Made by a program: the position numbers and the translations under genes | The notes under the pieces: generated by a model | The model's database searches: none | What the model was told of the DNA's origin: nothing | Seen by the model: only the letters and a program-made list of their open reading frames with translations | Shown here: positions 52,320 to 61,251 of the stretch, piece by piece | Layout: each line of letters starts with the position of its first letter | Numbering within the stretch: position 1 is the first letter of the stretch | Assembly: GCF_003641185.1 (NCBI RefSeq) | Contig: NZ_CP032757.1 | Span: forward strand, 3,100,001-3,164,000 | Reading direction: 5' to 3' | Source of the DNA: Lactiplantibacillus pentosus | GTDB lineage: Bacteria; Bacillota; Bacilli; Lactobacillales; Lactobacillaceae | DNA length: 64,000 nt

Positions 52320-53516
52320 ATGCTAGAGAAAACTTTTTACCACACCCTTTTGAGTCACTCATTCAATATCCCCGTCACAGTAAACTACTGGGATGGTAGC
52401 AGTGAAACTTATGGTGAAGGCACACCAGAAGTAACGGTGACATTTAAAGAAGCCATTCCAATGCGCGACATCACTAAGAATGCGTCCATCGCACTCGGTG
52501 AAGCCTACATGGATGGCAAAATTGAAATTGACGGCAGTATTCAGAAATTAATTGAATCCGCCTACGAATCGGCAGAAAGCTTTTTCAACAATTCCAAATT
52601 CAAGCGGTTCATGCCAAAACAATCGCACTCTGAAAAGAAGAGCCAACAGGATATTCAGAGCCATTATGACGTTGGTAACGACTTCTACAAGATGTGGCTT
52701 GACCCAACCATGACCTATTCCTGCGCTTACTTCAAGCACGATACGGATACGTTGGAAGAAGCACAGATTCACAAGGTGCACCACATCATCCAAAAGATCA
52801 ACCCACAACCTGGCAAGACGCTGCTTGATATTGGTTGTGGTTGGGGAACCTTGATGCTTACGGCTGCGAAGGAATATGGCCTAAAAGTCGTTGGTGTCAC
52901 CCTTTCCCAAGAACAATATAACTTAGTTGCCAAGCGCATCCAAGATGAAGGCTTGAGCGATGTTGCCGAAGTGCGGTTACAAGATTACCGTGAACTAGGC
53001 GATGAGGCCTTTGATTACATTACTAGTGTCGGCATGTTTGAACACGTTGGTAAGGACAACTTAGCAATGTACTTCGAACGCGTTAACCACTACCTTAAAG
53101 ACAACGGTGTCGCTTTACTGCACGGGATTACCCGGCAACAAGGTGGCGCGACTAACGGTTGGTTAGACAAGTACATCTTCCCAGGTGGCTACGTTCCCGG
53201 GATGACTGAAAACCTCCAACACATCGTTGAAGCCGGCTTACAAGTCGCTGATGTTGAAACGTTACGGCGGCATTACCAACGGACCACTGAAATCTGGGAC
53301 GAAAACTTCAATGCCAAACGTGCCGCAATCGAAGAAAAGATGGGCGTACGCTTCACGCGGATGTGGGACCTCTATCTCCAAGCCTGCGCCGCTTCCTTCC
53401 AATCTGGTAACATCGACGTTATGCAGTATCTCGTTACTAAGGGTGCTTCATCACGGAACTTACCAATGACGCGGAAGTACATGTATGCGGACAACCGTAT
53501 CAATAAAAATGCTTAA
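52320..53516 (+). CDS. cfa: Cyclopropane-fatty-acyl-phospholipid synthase
   Basis: 398 aa from the ATG at 52320 with AAAGGA upstream. SAM-binding [20 protein letters not shown] (about residues 165-184), [20 protein letters not shown] and [12 protein letters not shown] are the family's hallmarks. It adds a methylene bridge from SAM to double bonds of membrane phospholipid acyl chains, protecting against acid and stationary-phase stress. Monocistronic with clear promoter and terminator. Confidence 0.95.
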   Translation: MLEKTFYHTLLSHSFNIPVTVNYWDGSSETYGEGTPEVTVTFKEAIPMRDITKNASIALGEAYMDGKIEIDGSIQKLIESAYESAESFFNNSKFKRFMPKQSHSEKKSQQDIQSHYDVGNDFYKMWLDPTMTYSCAYFKHDTDTLEEAQIHKVHHIIQKINPQPGKTLLDIGCGWGTLMLTAAKEYGLKVVGVTLSQEQYNLVAKRIQDEGLSDVAEVRLQDYRELGDEAFDYITSVGMFEHVGKDNLAMYFERVNHYLKDNGVALLHGITRQQGGATNGWLDKYIFPGGYVPGMTENLQHIVEAGLQVADVETLRRHYQRTTEIWDENFNAKRAAIEEKMGVRFTRMWDLYLQACAASFQSGNIDVMQYLVTKGASSRNLPMTRKYMYADNRINKNA

Positions 53517-53524
53517 TGTAGCTT

Positions 53525-53570
53525 AAAACAAGCTTTCAGAATGTTATGAATTCTGAAAGCTTGTTTTTTT
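53525..53570 (+). terminator. Terminator of cfa
   Basis: AAACAAGCTTTCAGAAT / ATTCTGAAAGCTTGTTT followed by a T run. Confidence 0.9.
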
Positions 53571-53848
53571 GTTATTACTTATAACTCAGAGGTTTAATGG
53601 CGAATTAATCTTTTTATGGCGGAAAGCTCGTTGTTCATAGAGCACCATCACTGTACTCGTTTTGCTTGATTGCTCGCTTAATTCATTCATCAGACGAACT
53701 AATCGCGTCTAGAGTCGGTTTGAGGCAGGACTAAGCTGCCCCTAAACCCCTGACCCGTTGTACGCGTAATCATCGAATAAAGTTCATAGCGTCCTGATTT
53801 TTCATGAAACCGCCAAGCTTCTGATTACCTTTTTCAGAGATCTTTCTA
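53571..53848. other. Intergenic, no gene seen
   Basis: No open frame with a ribosome site, RNA gene or repeat recognised. Confidence 0.45.
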
Positions 53849-54763
53849 CTAATTTTCAGTAACCGCCGCACGTACCCAGTCCAACACGCGCTGGTACGCT
53901 AGGAGCGCGCCTAAGAAGAAGGCCGCAGCCAGTGCCGCCGACAACGGCAACTTGTCGAACATCTCTGTTGGCAACACTAGCGCTAACAGCGGAAACGCGT
54001 AGGCAGCTGGCAATTTAAGCCGTAAACCTAACAATAACAAGTACACTAACGGCATGGTCAATACCGTCGTCAGTAGCCACGAAGCGACCAGCAAGTGCAC
54101 GCCAACGCCAATCGTCGCTGCGGCAGTCAATGCGGCCCATTGTTTAATGGCGAGCTTCACCGAATAATCTGGTTGCTGGGTTGCCTCGAAGAAAACCACA
54201 ATGACCGGCGGAATCGCAGCCATCTGCGGCTGGCCTACGAACCACACGATACTGACCCAGAGGAGCACGAGACAACTAAAGCCCAGCATTTGCCACCAAT
54301 TAGCCGTGGCCGGTGCTGAATGAATTGCTGGTTGTCGTTGCTGCAATCGAACCCCAATCATCAGGCTCAGCGTCCAAAAGAAAATTGCGACAATGAATGA
54401 CCAGTGGGTGGCGTTAATGATGATGGGTAATAGTCCAGTTGCAAAGGCTGGCGCCAAGTTGGATCTCAACCCTTTCAATAGTAGCAACATCAATAGCACG
54501 CCAATCAAAACTTTGATTGGATAATCCGTTGGCAGGCGGTTGACCAAGAAGCCGATGACCGCCGTTCCGGATGGCGCTAAAAATAATTTTCTGGGTTGCC
54601 GTGTCCAGTCCGCCTTGCGATAAATCCAAGTCCCCGCCGTCAGGGCGCCAATCTCCGGCAAAATAACTTCCACGTCATGCAAATATGTGGCGCTCGCCAC
54701 CATTAGTAAGATAAATGTCCACCCTAACAGGTAACGCCAACTCGTCTTATGTTCTAAATCCAT
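53849..54763 (-). CDS. Multi-pass membrane protein, unknown function
   Basis: 304 aa, eight to nine helices (YLLGWTFILLMVASATYLHD, VLIGVLLMLLLLKGLR, FIVAIFFWTLSLMIGVRLQQ and others). Two similar halves are suggested, each with PEIGALTAGTWIY- or PPVIVVFFEAT-type motif after a helix. This hints at a FUSC/HPP-like fold, but I cannot assign it firmly. Start with AAAGGAA upstream. Monocistronic. Confidence 0.68.
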   Translation of the reverse strand: MDLEHKTSWRYLLGWTFILLMVASATYLHDVEVILPEIGALTAGTWIYRKADWTRQPRKLFLAPSGTAVIGFLVNRLPTDYPIKVLIGVLLMLLLLKGLRSNLAPAFATGLLPIIINATHWSFIVAIFFWTLSLMIGVRLQQRQPAIHSAPATANWWQMLGFSCLVLLWVSIVWFVGQPQMAAIPPVIVVFFEATQQPDYSVKLAIKQWAALTAAATIGVGVHLLVASWLLTTVLTMPLVYLLLLGLRLKLPAAYAFPLLALVLPTEMFDKLPLSAALAAAFFLGALLAYQRVLDWVRAAVTEN

Positions 54764-55245
54764 CCGTTTAATATTCCTTTCTTATATCAATTTACATATA
54801 TTTTAATTATTAACGTAACGATTGGTATTTTAACATAAAGTGGTTATTAACTTCAAATTTTCAGAAAATTAGTTTTTTTCACCATTATTGCCATCTCAAA
54901 ATATCACCAAAACGTTAAAAAAAGTCCGGCTAGTTGTGCATAACTAGTCGGACATTGAATTTTTCATGATTAACCGGCAATCTAAAACACCAGAATGGCC
55001 GATTATTTCTATATAAACGGATTATTGATGATGAGAATCAACCAGCGACTTCTTATCAGTCGCGACTCATATAGCAGCGCTTAGTCATAGTCTAAACTTA
55101 CAGATCCGCTAGCACTTATATTGGTGTGGCCCACAACACCCCAAATTGAAATGACCCAACAGTTATGCATTTTGCATAAGCCTTTTATCATCGTAACGAT
55201 TATGATAATTAACGTACTAGCGAATGGTTAACCAGCCAATGTACA
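54764..55245. other. Intergenic region with a minus-strand terminator
   Basis: Contains hairpin GTCCGACTAGTT / AACTAGCCGGAC with T7 (54917-54953) ending transcripts from the kinase gene, 290 bp after its stop. The long 3' leader between 54954 and 55245 holds no gene I can support. Confidence 0.5.
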
Positions 55246-56331
55246 TTATCCAATGTAAATGATTCCCGCCAAAATGACGACCGTTTCGGCGATGCGCAGC
55301 CACCAACGGTAACGGGACCATTGCTTGGACGACCACTGTTGCTTGAGCCAACGATTGAAATAATGAGCGATTACCGGGGCAACGAACATCAAAAATCCGC
55401 TCGACCAAAAGTTAATTTTGGCGGCAACGGTCGCCTGGTCCCAACCAGCACCCATTAAGCCGAGAATTAAGACACCATACAAAACCCACAACGTGATTAC
55501 GAGTCCACGTTGTAGCCGGTGTTGCCACTTGGCAGTTAACTGGACTTTAAACGCTTGCCGTTTAGGCGTATCTGGTTTGGGTTGCGGGCTTACCGGCGCC
55601 GACTTGCCAGGGATGGCAGCGAGCATCGCCGTGGCGCTTTGATAGCGTTGGTCTGGATCCAGTGCCGTGGCTTGGGCAATAATTGGACCCCAGACCTCAT
55701 CCGCAGTGCGGCTCGCTGTATCCAATGGGCCGCGGGGTTCCTGCCCCGTTAGTAAGCAGTTCAAGACCACCCCTAGCGAGTAAATATCACTTCGTTGGTC
55801 GGTCTGAGCAAACCCATAGTTCTCGGGGGCCGCAAAACCACTCGTTCCGAGTAAGCGGGTATCTGCGTTTTGGGCGACATGGTGCTGTCGGGCCGCATTC
55901 ACGTCAATCAAGTAATAGTGGTCGCGATAACACATCACGTTGCTGAGTTTTAAGTCGCGATGCACGATTTCGCGGTCAGCTAATGCTTGTAAAGTTTGTA
56001 ACAGTTCCGTTGCGACCCGGGCCGTCATTTCAGGGGAAAAAGGCCCCTGGGTTCGCAGTTGATCGGCCAAGGTTTGACCGTTGATCAGCGTTTCGATGCT
56101 GACGACACAATCCGGCCGCGTTAATAACGCCTCAATCTGGGGCATCCGGGGAACCGGTTGCTGCTTGAGCCGTTGCAAGACGGGTAGATTGTCATCACGC
56201 ACGATTTTTGCGACGGACACCACTTGTTGCTTTTTAACTAATAATGGAAATTCGCGTGTTGGCAACAGCGGCCCCAGTGGTTCGTAGCCCGCTTCGCTCA
56301 ATAATTGCATCGCCTGCACAATTGGTAACAA
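55246..56331 (-). CDS. Hanks-type Ser/Thr protein kinase with C-terminal membrane helices
   Basis: 361 aa, TTG start at 56331 seven bases after AAGGGGG. Catalytic loop IVHRDLKLSNVM (about residues 125-136), metal-binding YLIDVNAA in place of DFG, APE in GFAAPENYGF, and DIYSLGVVLNCLLTG. The ATP lysine is likely in VVSVAKIV; the glycine loop (LGPLLPTREFPLL) is degenerate. Three C-terminal helices (about 275-360) anchor it. No PASTA domains, so not PrkC. Divergent from a DUF4064-DUF4352-HTH set that may supply sensor and regulator parts. Confidence 0.85.
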   Translation of the reverse strand: MLPIVQAMQLLSEAGYEPLGPLLPTREFPLLVKKQQVVSVAKIVRDDNLPVLQRLKQQPVPRMPQIEALLTRPDCVVSIETLINGQTLADQLRTQGPFSPEMTARVATELLQTLQALADREIVHRDLKLSNVMCYRDHYYLIDVNAARQHHVAQNADTRLLGTSGFAAPENYGFAQTDQRSDIYSLGVVLNCLLTGQEPRGPLDTASRTADEVWGPIIAQATALDPDQRYQSATAMLAAIPGKSAPVSPQPKPDTPKRQAFKVQLTAKWQHRLQRGLVITLWVLYGVLILGLMGAGWDQATVAAKINFWSSGFLMFVAPVIAHYFNRWLKQQWSSKQWSRYRWWLRIAETVVILAGIIYIG

Positions 56332-56396
56332 CCGGCGGCCCCCTTTTTACTTAAATTATCAACACTTATCATAACCATACTTTTGGAGGAATTACA

Positions 56397-56759
56397 ATGT
56401 CAAAAAATAGTCAAACTGATCTCACTACATCCGCACCCCGCTCTCGGACGGCCGAATTAGTTCTCGGTATCATTGGCGGTATCTTTGGTATCATTGCCGG
56501 ACTACTCGCCATGACGATCGGCGGTATCGGTAGTGCTCTTGAAGCCAGCGGTAGCGCCGGTGTTAGTAATCTCGGCGTCGGTTGTATCGTCGTCTCCGCA
56601 TTAGCTATCATTTTGAGCGCCTTTATTAACCGCAACCACGTCTTGATGGGCTGGTTAATTATCTTATGCGGAATTCTGAATTTCGTGTTCGTTAGCGCCT
56701 TTGGGATTTTAAGTGGCCTACTGATCGTCATCGCAGGCGGCTTAGCACTGAGAAAGTAG
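56397..56759 (+). CDS. DUF4064-like small membrane protein
   Basis: 120 aa, GGAGG upstream. Three to four helices (LVLGIIGGIFGIIAGLLAMT, LGVGCIVVSALAIILSAFIN, LMGWLIILCGILNFVFVSAF, GILSGLLIVIAGGLALRK) matching the compact DUF4064 pattern. Ends 9 bp before the DUF4352 gene, so co-transcribed. Function unknown. Confidence 0.78.
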   Translation: MSKNSQTDLTTSAPRSRTAELVLGIIGGIFGIIAGLLAMTIGGIGSALEASGSAGVSNLGVGCIVVSALAIILSAFINRNHVLMGWLIILCGILNFVFVSAFGILSGLLIVIAGGLALRK

Positions 56760-56768
56760 GTCAAGCAT

Positions 56769-57323
56769 ATGAAGACAAGCAAATCATGGTATCAACGTTG
56801 GTGGGTCTGGGTGCTCATTGCCCTCGGCGCCTTTATCGTCATCGGCATCGTCAGCTCGCCCGATGACGCGACTAATTCTAAGGCCGCATCTGCCAAACAG
56901 GCTACGAGTCAGAAATCTAGCTCGAAAAAGGCCACAACCAAGCGCGTTTACAAAGTTGGCGAAACGGCTACCATCGATCACGTTCAGGTCACGGTGACCG
57001 ATGTCAAAACGGCCACGACGCTGGATGATGATCAGCCGAAAACTGGCAATCAGTATTACACTGTAACGGTCAAGCTCAAAAATATCGGTAAGGAAAAGGT
57101 CTCCTACAACCCTTACGACTTCGAAATCAAAGCCGCTGGCAACCAAACCAGTCTGGATGAAATCAACATTGATGCGAACGATCAACTGGATAGTGGTGAT
57201 TTGAGCGCTGGTGGAACCGTCAGTGGAACCATGACTGGCCAATCCAAAGCGAACGGGACCGTTGAATTGATTTATAACCCAAGCTACTTCAGTGACCGTC
57301 ATTTGACCTTTAAATTACAATAA
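56769..57323 (+). CDS. DUF4352 membrane-anchored extracellular protein
   Basis: 184 aa. N-terminal helix WWVWVLIALGAFIVIGIVSS, Lys/Ser-rich linker (KQATSQKSSSKKATTKR), then DUF4352: VGETATIDHVQVTVTDVK, YTVTVKLKNIGKEKVSYNPY and FEIKAAGNQ. The domain is an immunoglobulin-like fold found in secreted or anchored proteins. Second of three genes opposite the kinase; a plausible external sensor or kinase target. Confidence 0.83.
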   Translation: MKTSKSWYQRWWVWVLIALGAFIVIGIVSSPDDATNSKAASAKQATSQKSSSKKATTKRVYKVGETATIDHVQVTVTDVKTATTLDDDQPKTGNQYYTVTVKLKNIGKEKVSYNPYDFEIKAAGNQTSLDEINIDANDQLDSGDLSAGGTVSGTMTGQSKANGTVELIYNPSYFSDRHLTFKLQ

Positions 57324-57374
57324 TCTCTGGTAAACTAATACTAATCAAACCACACGTATTAGGGAGGGCCAGTC

Positions 57375-57809
57375 GTGACAGAACGTAAAACGAGTGAACT
57401 TTTCAACGAAATCGAACAAGCAAGTGAGGCCGATCAATTTATGACAAATATGGCCAGCAGTTTTATCCGCACCAACCCAGCTGAATACCTTGCCGAGCTG
57501 ATTCAGGTTAAGCAGGTCACTAAAAGTCAGGTCATCCGACAAGCCAATCTGACGCCATCGATTGGCTACCAGTATTTTGATGGCAAACGCCGTCCCAACC
57601 GGGCACGCATGATTGCGTTAGGCTTTGGGTTCAAGCTTTCACTGACTGAGCTCAATACGATGCTCAAACGAACCGGCTATGCCGTCTTGTATGCCAAAGA
57701 TGAATGGGATGCACTGATTATCTTTGCACTCAGCCAGCGCTATGATTTAGACCGTACTGACGAGCTTCTCTACCAATACGGATTAGGGACAATTACCGCA
57801 GCTGATTAG
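57375..57809 (+). CDS. XRE-like helix-turn-helix regulator
   Basis: 144 aa, GTG start six bases after GGGAGG. Middle region VTKSQVIRQANLTPSIGYQY then FDGKRRPNRARMIALGFGF is a Cro/XRE-type HTH; the C-terminal helices (LTELNTMLKRTGYAVLYAK) recall antitoxin-like regulators. Third gene after DUF4064 and DUF4352, facing the kinase. The N-terminal acidic helix could be a phosphorylation site region, but this is speculation. Confidence 0.78.
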   Translation: MTERKTSELFNEIEQASEADQFMTNMASSFIRTNPAEYLAELIQVKQVTKSQVIRQANLTPSIGYQYFDGKRRPNRARMIALGFGFKLSLTELNTMLKRTGYAVLYAKDEWDALIIFALSQRYDLDRTDELLYQYGLGTITAAD

Positions 57810-57847
57810 CACGGACTGGGGCGGGCACTCAAATTCACTGATTAATA

Positions 57848-57909
57848 CAAAACGACTGATTCAAGTCACGGCCTATTATGAAGGTCGCTTTGAATCAGTC
57901 GTTTTTTAT
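57848..57909 (+). terminator. Terminator of the HTH operon
   Basis: AAAACGACTGATTCAA / TTGAATCAGTCGTTTT with a long loop and T run. Confidence 0.75.
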
Positions 57910-57971
57910 GTCGCTGCCGGGGACACCGCTAAATAAGATTTACAGTCTATCAACTTCACTTGACGAAGCGC

Positions 57972-58688
57972 TTAAATAAAAAGATAATAGCTCCCGCTCA
58001 ATCCAATAAACAGGTAAATCAGGTGGCGCACCGTTGTCATCGGTAAATGCGGTAAGATGCGTGCCGCAATCGCAGTTCCAATGACCGCCCCGACCATCCC
58101 AATTAGAATATTTGGAATCAGAACTGGTGTCAAAATGCCGTTGAGCACCCGCACCGTTGAGATATAGATGACATCAATTAAAAAGAAGGTTTGTAAGTTG
58201 CCCAAATAATCGGCCGTTGTATCCGCTAGCGAAAGGAAATACAGCGCCATTAAGGGACCGCCAATGCCAAACAAGCCATTGAAAAAGCCTGAAATAATCA
58301 TAAAAATCCCAGCTAGCCACCATGGATAAACTTGGGTGGCCGCGCGTTTGCTCAAACTAAAGTAAATCGCCAACGCTACTAACAGGGCCCCGAGTAGCCG
58401 GCGTAATAGTTGCACATCCAATTCTTGGCCGAGATGCACTGAATAGGCCGCCACACTCGCGTAGATAATAAACGGAATCACGATTTGACGTAGATGAATA
58501 TGATGCCGATTCCGCCAGACTAAGGTCAGCACGCTTGCCGCCACAATCACCCCAGCAACCGCAGCACTTTGCGCAATTGAAAAAAGTTGCGGTAAAAAAA
58601 TCATCATGACGATTGCTGCCCCAAAGCCGGTCAAGCCTTGGACTAGTCCTGCCAACAGTCCCGGTAATAATACCAATAACCACGTCAT
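57972..58688 (-). CDS. TauE/SafE-family sulfite/anion exporter
   Basis: 238 aa, about seven helices. The paired glycine-rich motifs GLVQGLTGFGAAIVMM (N-terminal half) and GFFNGLFGIGGPLMALYFL (C-terminal half) are diagnostic. Family members export sulfite, sulfoacetate or other organic anions. GAGGAGG upstream. Monocistronic; no sulfur genes nearby. Confidence 0.9.
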   Translation of the reverse strand: MTWLLVLLPGLLAGLVQGLTGFGAAIVMMIFLPQLFSIAQSAAVAGVIVAASVLTLVWRNRHHIHLRQIVIPFIIYASVAAYSVHLGQELDVQLLRRLLGALLVALAIYFSLSKRAATQVYPWWLAGIFMIISGFFNGLFGIGGPLMALYFLSLADTTADYLGNLQTFFLIDVIYISTVRVLNGILTPVLIPNILIGMVGAVIGTAIAARILPHLPMTTVRHLIYLFIGLSGSYYLFI

Positions 58689-58756
58689 TTACAGGCCTCC
58701 TCACAATTATTTTAACCATAATAAAAAAGAACCGGATCATCCAGTTCCAACTAACA

Positions 58757-59107
58757 TCATATATGAATTAACAACACGAAAATCATCACTGATACTAAGC
58801 CGATCACCACCGACAACGTCATTGAACGCGTCCGGTAGGCCACAAATCCAACGAGAATCGCTGAAATGATCATGCCCAGATTACCCGAAGTAATCACCGC
58901 GTACTTACTATCAATGAAGACGCTTTTGACAACGAGCGCTGTAAACAGTGAGACGGGTACGAACCGCATCCACTCGTTGAACCATTCTGGAATCTTCCGC
59001 TTCGTAAAGAACAGTAATGGAAAGAAGCGTGGAATAAAGGCCACACACGCACAAAAAATGACCAACCAAAAGTGGTCCATACTACTCATTGAGCTGACTG
59101 ATTGCAT
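58757..59107 (-). CDS. azlD: Branched-chain amino acid exporter small subunit AzlD
   Basis: 116 aa, four helices, including FWLVIFCACVAFIPRFFPLL and SVVIGLVSVMIFVLLIHI. PRFFPLL and IPEWFNEWMRFVP motifs match AzlD. It starts 20 bp after azlC, GAGGGG upstream. It pairs with AzlC to export branched-chain amino acids. Confidence 0.9.
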   Translation of the reverse strand: MQSVSSMSSMDHFWLVIFCACVAFIPRFFPLLFFTKRKIPEWFNEWMRFVPVSLFTALVVKSVFIDSKYAVITSGNLGMIISAILVGFVAYRTRSMTLSVVIGLVSVMIFVLLIHI

Positions 59108-59127
59108 AAGAAAAACCCCTCTGTGCC

Positions 59128-59892
59128 CTACTTGTCAGATTCTTCCATGGCTGCTGGGCCAGTGGGATCGTGAACCTTATAGAGTAAATGACTTTCTGGC
59201 TTATGTGCTAACAAGTAACGTTCAATAAAGTAACCGGTCAATGATGCGAGTAGCGTTGAAACGACTAAGCCCAACGTACTCTTCATCAAGACTAGGAACC
59301 CGATCGTTAAAACGCCAGACAATATCGCAACTAAGATGATCAAGCGACTCTTAGTTTGCATAATTGCCATATAAATGAACAGCGCCGTTAACGCAAAATC
59401 GACCACTTGGAGATTAATCGTCAGGGCACTGCCAATCAGACTCCCGACAATGTTACTGACGGTCCAGAATAGCAACGAATAGTGTTCGACCAGCAGTGCT
59501 TGTGATGGTTTCCAATGCTTATCGGTTGCGAACTTTAAGTAGTTGACCGCGTAGTTTTCATCATTCATCGAAAACGCAAACGTAAAAATAAACGGTAGCG
59601 ATTGCCCTTTTAAGTAACGTGATAGGCTGGAACCTAACAAGGCGTACCGTAACTCCAAGAAAAACATCATCAAAATAATGGTTGTCATCGGTGCATTGAT
59701 TGTCAGCATCGATGCGATTAAAAATTGGGCGCCACCGGAAAAGACCATTACCGAAATTAACGCCGTCAGTAGATGGTTGAACCCGGCCGCATGCAAGAGC
59801 ACCCCACACGCTAACCCGATGGGAATATAGCTAAGCCCAAGTGGCATCACAGTCCGCAATACCACTAACCAATTTGGCTCGTTCTTTTTCAC
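59128..59892 (-). CDS. azlC: Branched-chain amino acid exporter large subunit AzlC
   Basis: 254 aa from the GTG at 59892, eight bases after GGAGG. Motifs MPLGLSYIPIGLACGVLLHA and MVFSGGAQFLIASMLTINAP are typical of AzlC, followed by helices to the end. First gene of the azlCD operon. Exports branched-chain amino acids (and analogues such as 4-azaleucine) from the cytoplasm. Confidence 0.92.
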   Translation of the reverse strand: MKKNEPNWLVVLRTVMPLGLSYIPIGLACGVLLHAAGFNHLLTALISVMVFSGGAQFLIASMLTINAPMTTIILMMFFLELRYALLGSSLSRYLKGQSLPFIFTFAFSMNDENYAVNYLKFATDKHWKPSQALLVEHYSLLFWTVSNIVGSLIGSALTINLQVVDFALTALFIYMAIMQTKSRLIILVAILSGVLTIGFLVLMKSTLGLVVSTLLASLTGYFIERYLLAHKPESHLLYKVHDPTGPAAMEESDK

Positions 59893-60049
59893 CAAGAATG
59901 CCTCCAGTACCATACCAGTAAAGAATTCTAGCAACAATGTTGAGCGTCAAACTACTTAGACACTCGAACTTAATTTTAACATGTTTTTTATAGCAATCCT
60001 ACACCTTGTTAAGTTTTTCAACGTATGTAAGCGGTTCCTTAACTATTTT

Positions 60050-60547
60050 TCACTTAAAATGTTGTCCCAAAATCACCAAATCGTTAGGACGACCACCTAA
60101 CTCAGCCACTGCTGGCAGGAACCCCCACTGTTCATAACCAAATTTTTTAAAGAGCTTAATGCTGGCCATATTACTTGAAAAAATGTACGCGACAATCGCC
60201 GTTAACCCCAGTGCTGGTAGCTTTTCTGGAATCAATGCCAGCACTTGACTACCCAGTCCCTTACCTTGAACGCTACGATCCAAATAGACTGAAATTTCAC
60301 TAGTCTTCGCGTAGGCCGCGCGCCCGTAGAATGGCGATAAACTGACCCAGCCAATCACTAAGTCATCGTTGATCACGACCCACATTGGATAGTGTTCTGG
60401 CGTATGGCTCAAAAACCACGGCCGCCGCTGCTCCACCGTGACTGGCTTAAGGTCAGCAGTCACCTGATGACTTGGAATCGTTTGGTTATAAATATCCACA
60501 ATAATTGGTAAATCCGACATTGTTGCGATGCGTAATGACACACTCAT
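60050..60547 (-). CDS. GNAT N-acetyltransferase, phosphinothricin-acetyltransferase-like
   Basis: 165 aa from the ATG at 60547 with GGAGTGGGA upstream. VSLRIATMSDLPIIVDIYNQ, acetyl-CoA loop VQGKGLGSQVLALIP (Q-x-x-G-x-G) and NMASIKLFKKFGYEQWGFLP with family motifs. Acetylates an amine, perhaps methionine sulfoximine-like compounds or an amino acid. Monocistronic. Confidence 0.9.
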   Translation of the reverse strand: MSVSLRIATMSDLPIIVDIYNQTIPSHQVTADLKPVTVEQRRPWFLSHTPEHYPMWVVINDDLVIGWVSLSPFYGRAAYAKTSEISVYLDRSVQGKGLGSQVLALIPEKLPALGLTAIVAYIFSSNMASIKLFKKFGYEQWGFLPAVAELGGRPNDLVILGQHFK

Positions 60548-60698
60548 AGCTTCCCACTCCATTCGTCTTAACGATTACTCTCAGTTTAATTATACATTTG
60601 ATTGGAAGTTATGCTAACTAAATTCGACTCGGATTATTTACTGAGATTGAATGTTGGTAAGGTTAGATTCCTGTTCGTCCGCCGATGATCGTCCTAGT

Positions 60699-60866
60699 CC
60701 GACTTCCGGGGCCGGCTGACAACGCTGGAACAGGGCGGACATCGATTTGAACTCACGCAGAAAATCACTGCGCAATTTCAAATACGAGTCTTCTTCTAGC
60801 CCGGGGACCCCACCCGGACAAGAAGAACTTCGCCCTTGAGCATTGTCAGCCACCCCCTCCAGTCGG
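60699..60866 (-). repeat. Structured repeat element, copy 2 (possible ncRNA)
   Basis: Inverted second copy of 30405-30569. In this copy the closing stem is longer: CCGACT...GGGG...GGCTGACAATGCT on one side pairs with AGCGTTGTCAGCC...CCCC...AGTCGG on the other. The two inner hairpins have the same stems as copy 1, and nearly all changes fall in loops. It lies between the GNAT gene and the PTS genes. Confidence 0.78.
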
Positions 60867-61154
60867 GAAGCCATTCGAATGGCAGATGAACGGCCACCTA
60901 TCTTGGTACAATTGGCCACTGAATATTTCATGAACGGATCTTCATGTGAACTTGTTGAATCTGTATCATTGATGATTTATAACATTCATGTACTGATGAG
61001 ATGATTTGAAGATGATTGATATATTCATAGAAGGCCAGTCTCAGAGTTAATGATAGGACTACCATTCACATGATATCCAAGCTCTACTAATCTAATCTGA
61101 GTATTTTGGGAACTGTTTTCGAACTTAAAAGCTGATACCTTTTCAATCTAAGTA
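60867..61154. other. Intergenic, no gene seen
   Basis: AT-rich, several ATGAT-type words but no frame with a ribosome site. 60548-60698 likewise holds only the GNAT leader. Confidence 0.45.
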
Positions 61155-61187
61155 CAAAAAAGATAGTTGCTAAATTCCATGCAACTA
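61155..61187 (-). terminator. Terminator of the PTS operon
   Basis: TAGTTGC / GCAACTA stem followed by TCTTTTTT on the minus strand. Confidence 0.7.
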
Positions 61188-61251
61188 CCTCTTCTACGTA
61201 TGTTCAAATACTCATGACTATTATCGGTATCTTATCAATCAAGTCAATTAC

